NCBI GenBank assembly: GCA_007123985.1
Contig: SLGA01000294.1
Span: 1-11,790, forward strand
Length of the DNA stretch: 11,790 bases
Direction of reading: 5' to 3'
Origin: Balneolaceae bacterium
GTDB lineage: Bacteria; Bacteroidota; Rhodothermia; Balneolales; Balneolaceae
Below the pieces are notes generated by a model. That model did no database searches and was not told the origin of the DNA. It saw only the letters and a list, made by a program, of their open reading frames with translations. The translations under genes and the position numbers were made by a program. Position 1 is the stretch's first letter; each line of letters starts with the position of its first letter. Positions 8,528-11,790 of this stretch are shown one piece after another.

Positions 8528-8604
8528 AGTTCATCTGTTATGTTTTATGATTTGATTTTGCTGCAACACTCCCGGCAGCATCGGATTCAGGTGAGATGAA
8601 CTAT
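8526..8604 (-). promoter_or_regulatory. Intercistronic RNA structure pairing upstream stop region with receptor start codon
   Basis: A perfect 11-bp inverted repeat has arms at 8594-8604 and 8526-8536 (in RNA sense AUAGUUCAUCU and AGAUGAACUAU). The 5' arm contains the UAG stop of the Cys-rich gene. The 3' arm contains the AU of the receptor AUG, and its G can add a G-U pair. Nested inside is a 6-bp hairpin (8575-8580 with 8559-8564, loop of 10). The layout fits a stem that hides the receptor start until ribosomes finishing the upstream ORF open it. The structure is seen in sequence; its regulatory role is inference. Confidence 0.6.
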
Positions 8605-9035
8605 ACTTTCGGCGGGTGGAATACATCTTCCAAATCAGGTTCCGGCAATTGATCTGATTTTATGAAGAGAAGTGTACTTTTCTGATTTGGAATCAAAACA
8701 TGGGATGGATTGAGCATTGCGGCTTTATCCAGTGTGTTAATCATCGCGATTGGTGATTGAGTAGCCGTATCAGCACTGCAGCTGCAAACTGCCGGTTTCT
8801 CTTTTTTTGAATCTGTACGATTAGTGGGTTTATCGCTGCGTTCACCCAAATCGATGGTACACATGTTTGGATCTTCAGCTTCAGTTGTTGTGGAGCAGCA
8901 ATCTATACAAGTACAAAAATGTGAAGCTTTTTGAAAATCAGTTGCTAAAACGTATCCAAGCATCACAACTTTACTTATCTCTGCAACAGATAAAAGCATG
9001 AGAACTGCAAGTGATATATGGATCGTTTTTTTCAA
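8601..9035 (-). CDS. Cys-rich small protein with N-terminal hydrophobic segment; candidate copper-responsive upstream ORF
   Basis: I do not recognise a named family with certainty. The 144 residues begin with a basic-hydrophobic segment (about 1-31, MKKTIHISLAVLMLLSV) that could be a signal peptide or membrane anchor. Seven Cys follow: HFCTCIDCC (Cys41, 43, 46, 47), Cys59, and CSC (84, 86), a soft-metal-binding pattern. The C-terminus is proline-bearing (PEPDLEDVFHPPKV, Pro-Pro at 141-142). The start is a TTG at 9035, since MKKTIH reads like a true N-terminus; an ATG at codon 13 is the alternative. The gene lies first in a unit with a CxxxM/HxM copper receptor. Cys-rich small ORFs with a proline-containing end (DUF2946, CutF, CruR) are known to sit in front of copper genes in Proteobacteria and control them during translation. 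A simple periplasmic copper-binding protein is the main alternative. Confidence 0.75.
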   Translation of the reverse strand: MKKTIHISLAVLMLLSVAEISKVVMLGYVLATDFQKASHFCTCIDCCSTTTEAEDPNMCTIDLGERSDKPTNRTDSKKEKPAVCSCSADTATQSPIAMINTLDKAAMLNPSHVLIPNQKSTLLFIKSDQLPEPDLEDVFHPPKV

Positions 9036-9039
9036 ATCT

Positions 9040-9056
9040 CTTAATTATATATTAAG
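9040..9056. repeat. AT-rich palindrome near predicted transcription start
   Basis: CTTAAT and ATTAAG flank a 5-base TATAT centre. It overlaps the -10 region and the predicted start point of the Cys-rich gene, so it may be a second operator half or only AT-rich promoter sequence. Confidence 0.35.
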
Positions 9057-9082
9057 ATAAATTTGTCTTAAATTAAAGTCAA
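9052..9082 (-). promoter_or_regulatory. Promoter with overlapping palindromic operator candidate for the copper receptor unit
   Basis: On the minus strand TTGACT (9082-9077) and TATCTT (9059-9054) are exactly 17 bases apart, a sigma70-like arrangement. It would start transcription about 10-12 bases before the TTG start of the Cys-rich gene. The sequence from 9071 to 9052 is a 20-base palindrome with one mismatched pair (TTAAGACAAATTTATCTTAA on the minus strand). It fills most of the spacer and the -10, the usual place for a repressor site. I cannot assign it to a known regulator. Confidence 0.5.
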
Positions 9083-9124
9083 CTTGAATGATTGCACATC
9101 GGAAGCTAAGCCGCTTATGTAAAA

Positions 9125-9730
9125 TTAAGAAGAAGTGGATTGTATTTCTTTCAGTTTATTGACGGCTCGATCGCTCAGATTGTTGTAAATCTCCTCTGAA
9201 ATATCACCAACTGTATATTTCATTCTCAGCCAAACGATGTACGTTGCCATCACATCTTCATAGCAGTAGTGCTCTATCTCTTCGAGTTTTCCTTCGCGGT
9301 ACATGGCAAGTACTTCATTACCTTCAGCGGTTTGTTTAAAAGGTACATCAATCAGCATTCCAAGGTGCTTAAGCTTTGGGTAAGAACTTGCACCATAATT
9401 GCTGAACTCATCCATAAGATCGATGTTTACCTTGCTGAATCTGTAGCGAATATCGTAGTGATTGAGGCGAAGGGGCATTTGTAGATTGTGTTTCATGGCG
9501 CGATAGGTGAGCAGCGGTAAGTCAAATCCACGACCATTGTGATGAATCAAACCGAAATCTTTGTAGGTATGGAGAGCTGAAAACAGTTTTGTAAGCCCCT
9601 GTTTTTCATCATCTCCGTTCCAGCCAACTTTTTGAACGGGTTTACCGGTGTTCTCTACCCACAGGCCTACCCAGGAGATCATTTTATGGTACATGGGCGG
9701 TAAAAAACCGGAAGCATTTCGTGCCTTCAC
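9125..9730 (-). pseudogene. PolB-like 3'-5' exonuclease, 5' end missing
   Basis: The 201 visible residues match the DEDD exonuclease group related to the PolB proofreading domain (PF10108-like). HNGRGFDLPLL (64-74) is the second exonuclease motif with Asp70. HYCYEDVMATY (154-164) is the third motif, with the conserved Tyr and Asp159 before Val. The family begins with a beta strand carrying the first motif, DIET, about 40-45 residues before the GFLPPMYHK segment; here that part is absent. The frame opens at a GTG at 9730, and three codons upstream of it is an in-frame TAA, so no native N-terminus is encoded. Loss of the first acidic pair should abolish metal-dependent catalysis. Sequence style changes at the same point, so this is probably a gene cut by a junction and not a naturally decayed one. 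A smaller novel exonuclease with a late start is less likely. Confidence 0.75.
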
Positions 9731-9788
9731 TAAAATTTAATGCTGCCCTTTTAAAAGAATTCCCTTATTTTGCAGGAAAAAAACAAGC

Positions 9789-10217
9789 ATGAAGCTGATC
9801 ATCATCAACGGCCCGAACCTCAACCTGCTGGGCAGCAGGGAGCCTTCCATATACGGCAGCACCTTTTTCGCCGATTACCTGGAAACACTGCGGCGTCAAT
9901 TTCCCGGCCTTCAGATTGAATATTTCCAAAGCAATGTGGAGGGCGAGTTGATCAACAAGCTGCAGGAAACGGGATTCAGCTTCGATGGTATCATCCTGAA
10001 TGCCGGCGGTTACACCCATACCTCGGTAGCCCTTGCCGACACCATACTGGCCATCAATACCCCGGTGGTGGAGGTGCACATATCCAACGTTTTTGCCCGC
10101 GAGGACTTCCGCCATCTATCCCTGATCGGGCCACACTGCATGGGCTCTGTTTCAGGCTTTGGCCTGGACAGCTACCGCCTGGCCATTCACAGCTTCTTAA
10201 AAGAAAAGGGGAAATAA
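9789..10217 (+). CDS. aroQ: 3-dehydroquinate dehydratase, type II
   Basis: This 142-residue enzyme dehydrates 3-dehydroquinate to 3-dehydroshikimate in the shikimate pathway and normally acts as a cytoplasmic dodecamer. The opening GPNLNLLGSREPSIYG holds the lid Arg17 and the catalytic Tyr22. SNVEGELI (48-55), NAGGYTHTS (71-79), and EVHISNVFAREDFR (95-108) with catalytic His97 follow in family order, and GFGLDSY near the end completes the fold. The length is typical. No Shine-Dalgarno site lies at the right distance. TTATTTTG at 9765-9772 is close to the Bacteroidota -7 element TAnnTTTG and could serve as promoter. The gene is visibly richer in G+C than everything to its left. It faces the glycosyltransferase gene, with only 37 bases between the two stops. 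Confidence 0.95.
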   Translation: MKLIIINGPNLNLLGSREPSIYGSTFFADYLETLRRQFPGLQIEYFQSNVEGELINKLQETGFSFDGIILNAGGYTHTSVALADTILAINTPVVEVHISNVFAREDFRHLSLIGPHCMGSVSGFGLDSYRLAIHSFLKEKGK

Positions 10218-10254
10218 AAGCAGGACGTCCAAGGGGCCAGTGCCTCCAGGCAGC

Positions 10255-11283
10255 TTAATGTACAAATTTTTCGGGATCAAGCATGGTAAAGGTCTTGCGC
10301 TTGCGCAGGAAGTAATCCCATGCAATGCTGCGCCGGTACATGAGGGAGGGCAGGCCGGAGCCGGCTTTGGGGCTATGGGAACGCATGGTGCGGTAGGACA
10401 GCAAAAACGCCCGGTAAGCCTTGATCACGGCGAAGCAGTCGGCCGGGTGGCCACTGAGTAAGAACTTCAGGGCGGCCATCGCATCGAGCATTTTCCGGAA
10501 AAGCAGGGAGCCATAGAAGGCCCCGCGGGGCATGTTTTTGGCCATCAGCCACAGGCTGTTTCTAAAATTGAGATAGGTTTTGCGGGAGCTGGATTTGGGC
10601 AGGGTGCCGCCACCCACGTGATAAACCGTGGAGCCGGGACATACCATGATGCGGTATCCTTTATTTTTCATGCGCCAGCACAGGTCGATCTCTTCCATAT
10701 GGGCAAAGAAGCGGCTGTCGAAGCCTCCTGTTTCCCGGAATGCAACCGCCCGCACAAACAGGCAGGCGCCGGTAGCCCAGAACACATCACGGGCATCAGG
10801 GTATTGGCCCTGATCGGGCTCCAGGGTGTTGAAGATACGCCCCCGGCAAAAAGGATACCCATAGCGGTCGAGAAATCCACCTGAGGCGCCGGCATATTCA
10901 AAATGCGTTTTATGATGGTAGGCCCTGATGGCAGGCTGGCAGGCAGCAATACTGGCATCCGACTCCATGAGTGTGATCACCGGCTCAATCCATCCGGAGG
11001 TTACTTCCATATCCGAATTGAGCAGCACAAAGTAATCGGCATCCAGCTGTTCCAGGGCAGCATTATAGCCCCCTGCATAACCCAGGTTTTGGGAAAGGGC
11101 GATGATCCGGATGCCAGGATAATTTTTTTTCAGAAAATCCAATGAGTCGTCCGAGGAGGCATTGTCGGCCACGATGATGCGGACCTCCTTCGGGCTGTGT
11201 CCCACTACCGAAGGCAGAAAGGCCTGCAGGTAAGCCCTTCCGTTCCAGTTCAATATCACTACTGCTGTCCGGGGAGTATTCAT
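10255..11283 (-). CDS. Family 2 glycosyltransferase (rhamnosyltransferase-like)
   Basis: The 342-residue protein has the GT-A fold of GT2 enzymes. It begins with VVILNWNGRAYL (8-19), the nucleotide-binding VADNASSDDS (38-47), the NLGYAGGYN loop (66-74), and the metal-binding region LLNSDMEV with Asp91 replacing a classical DxD. Next come the acceptor loop ATGACLFVR (170-178) and HMEEIDLCWR (195-204), which carries the likely catalytic base. YHVGGGTLPKSS near 221-232 and the following basic helices resemble WbbL-type rhamnosyltransferases. It probably adds a sugar to a polysaccharide or lipid-linked glycan at the inner face of the membrane; donor and acceptor are unknown. The frame is open back to 11343, but MNTPRTAVV at 11283 gives the usual N-terminus. 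A TACTTTTA element at 11340-11333 on this strand may be its -7, which also argues against the longer start. Confidence 0.9.
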   Translation of the reverse strand: MNTPRTAVVILNWNGRAYLQAFLPSVVGHSPKEVRIIVADNASSDDSLDFLKKNYPGIRIIALSQNLGYAGGYNAALEQLDADYFVLLNSDMEVTSGWIEPVITLMESDASIAACQPAIRAYHHKTHFEYAGASGGFLDRYGYPFCRGRIFNTLEPDQGQYPDARDVFWATGACLFVRAVAFRETGGFDSRFFAHMEEIDLCWRMKNKGYRIMVCPGSTVYHVGGGTLPKSSSRKTYLNFRNSLWLMAKNMPRGAFYGSLLFRKMLDAMAALKFLLSGHPADCFAVIKAYRAFLLSYRTMRSHSPKAGSGLPSLMYRRSIAWDYFLRKRKTFTMLDPEKFVH

Positions 11284-11379
11284 CGGGTGTGTGGGGGTTC
11301 TTTGTGGTTGCTGCCGGTACCCGGCCACGCGGTAAAAGTACACTTTTTATAACAAATGGCCGGTTGACAAATTTTTTGT

Positions 11380-11408
11380 TTTGGAAAATAAAAAAATGAT
11401 TACTTTTG
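11380..11408 (+). promoter_or_regulatory. Bacteroidota-type promoter of tRNA-Ser
   Basis: TACTTTTG at 11401-11408 matches the Bacteroidota -7 consensus TAnnTTTG exactly. TTTG at 11380-11383 can serve as the -33 element; a TTGACA also lies at 11364-11369. The -7 ends four bases before the tRNA 5' end. Confidence 0.65.
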
Positions 11409-11412
11409 CCGC

Positions 11413-11502
<90 letters not shown>

Positions 11503-11511
11503 GTTTTATTT

Positions 11512-11537
11512 AAAGCCACCTTTGGGTGGCTTTTTTT
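11512..11537 (+). terminator. Intrinsic terminator after tRNA-Ser
   Basis: GCCACC (11515-11520) and GGTGGC (11525-11530) form a stem with loop TTTG, extended by AAA/TTT pairs, and seven T follow. It starts ten bases after the tRNA CCA end. Confidence 0.9.
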
Positions 11538-11645
11538 GTGTCCATAACCTTCCTTATCAGGTGTTTTCCACAACGACGTCTCCGTTTTTCCAAATGTCAG
11601 CAGTTTGAATTATTTTTATACTTTCAAACCCTATACGAAAGTATC

Positions 11646-11790
11646 ATGATGAAATCACGCAGCATCTTTCTTCAGTCAATGGCTTTAGTGCTGGTGCTGG
11701 CAGGCAGCCTTTCGGTCCATGCCAGTGAAGCGGCAACCAACAACCTGCTGTGGCGCATCAGCGGCAATGGCCTGGAGCAGCCTTCTTATG
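11646..11790 (+). CDS. TraB/GumN-family exported protein, C-terminus outside window
   Basis: Only the first 48 codons are present. They encode a signal peptide (basic start MMKSRS, hydrophobic core about 12-22, likely cleavage after VHA at residue 26). NNLLWRISGNGLEQPSY follows, which is the opening of TraB/GumN-family proteins, where an LWxIxGNGLxxPSYLFGT segment is typical. Family members resemble metal-dependent proteases of the TIKI/TraB clan, but their role in bacteria is unclear. Translation may begin at the ATG at 11646 or the next one at 11649. The gene is separate from the tRNA by a terminator. Confidence 0.8.
   Translation, partial: MMKSRSIFLQSMALVLVLAGSLSVHASEAATNNLLWRISGNGLEQPSY

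Noticed and set aside
8528..8600. Cobalamin or other known riboswitch in front of the TonB receptor
   Set aside because: The spacer is only 73 bases and lacks a B12-box-like core; the stop-start stem explains its structure better.
9765..10115. Minus-strand frame of 116 codons opposite aroQ
   Set aside because: It mirrors the GC-rich codon pattern of aroQ, which is an unambiguous enzyme.

Overview
The window looks like two pieces of different origin joined near position 9731-9762. The left piece (1 to about 9730) is moderately AT-rich. Its gene content and protein style suggest a member of the Bacteroidota/Balneolota group: lipoproteins with 'FSC' or 'TGC' lipoboxes, a Bacteroidota-style Crp/Fnr regulator, a TonB receptor with a CarboxypepD_reg-like N-terminal domain, and few Shine-Dalgarno sequences. 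The right piece (about 9763-11790) is visibly richer in G+C in its genes, has a Bacteroidota-type TAnnTTTG promoter in front of a tRNA gene, and resembles a Saprospiraceae/Chitinophagaceae-like Bacteroidota genome. The 3'-5' exonuclease gene at the seam has lost its 5' end and first catalytic motif. This fits an assembly chimera or a real rearrangement. The taxonomic reading is inference from sequence style, not from a database search.

Layout, left piece. Positions 1-428 (-) hold the N-terminal part of an F420-dependent NADP reductase-like Rossmann protein. Upstream of it on the same strand is a Crp/Fnr-family regulator (534-1136). After a 303-base divergent spacer comes a PLP-dependent serine/threonine dehydratase or racemase (1440-2396, +). 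Two predicted lipoproteins follow: a PhoPQ-activated pathogenicity-related (PqaA-type) alpha/beta hydrolase (2516-3934) and a gamma-glutamyltransferase (4027-5859). A small GlsB/YeaQ-type membrane protein (5911-6183) comes next. A perfect 16-bp hairpin terminator (6182-6220) separates these from a converging minus-strand unit.

The minus-strand unit is the most interesting part. It reads promoter and palindromic operator candidate (9052-9082), then a Cys-rich, N-terminally hydrophobic 144-residue protein (8601-9035), then a structured 73-base spacer, then a TonB-dependent receptor (6224-8527). The receptor carries the CxxxM and HxM motifs of OprC/NosA-type copper receptors. An 11-bp inverted repeat pairs the stop codon region of the small gene with the start codon of the receptor. 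The small protein has CxC/CC motifs and a C-terminal Pro-Pro. This resembles the copper-responsive upstream-ORF systems known in Bordetella (CruR/BfrG) and Rhodobacter (CutF), here in a Bacteroidota-like setting. I propose that the small ORF senses copper during its own translation and gates receptor synthesis.

Layout, right piece. It has a type II 3-dehydroquinate dehydratase aroQ (9789-10217, +), a convergent family 2 glycosyltransferase (10255-11283, -), a tRNA-Ser(UGA) with its own promoter and terminator, and the start of a TraB/GumN-family exported protein (11646 to window end).
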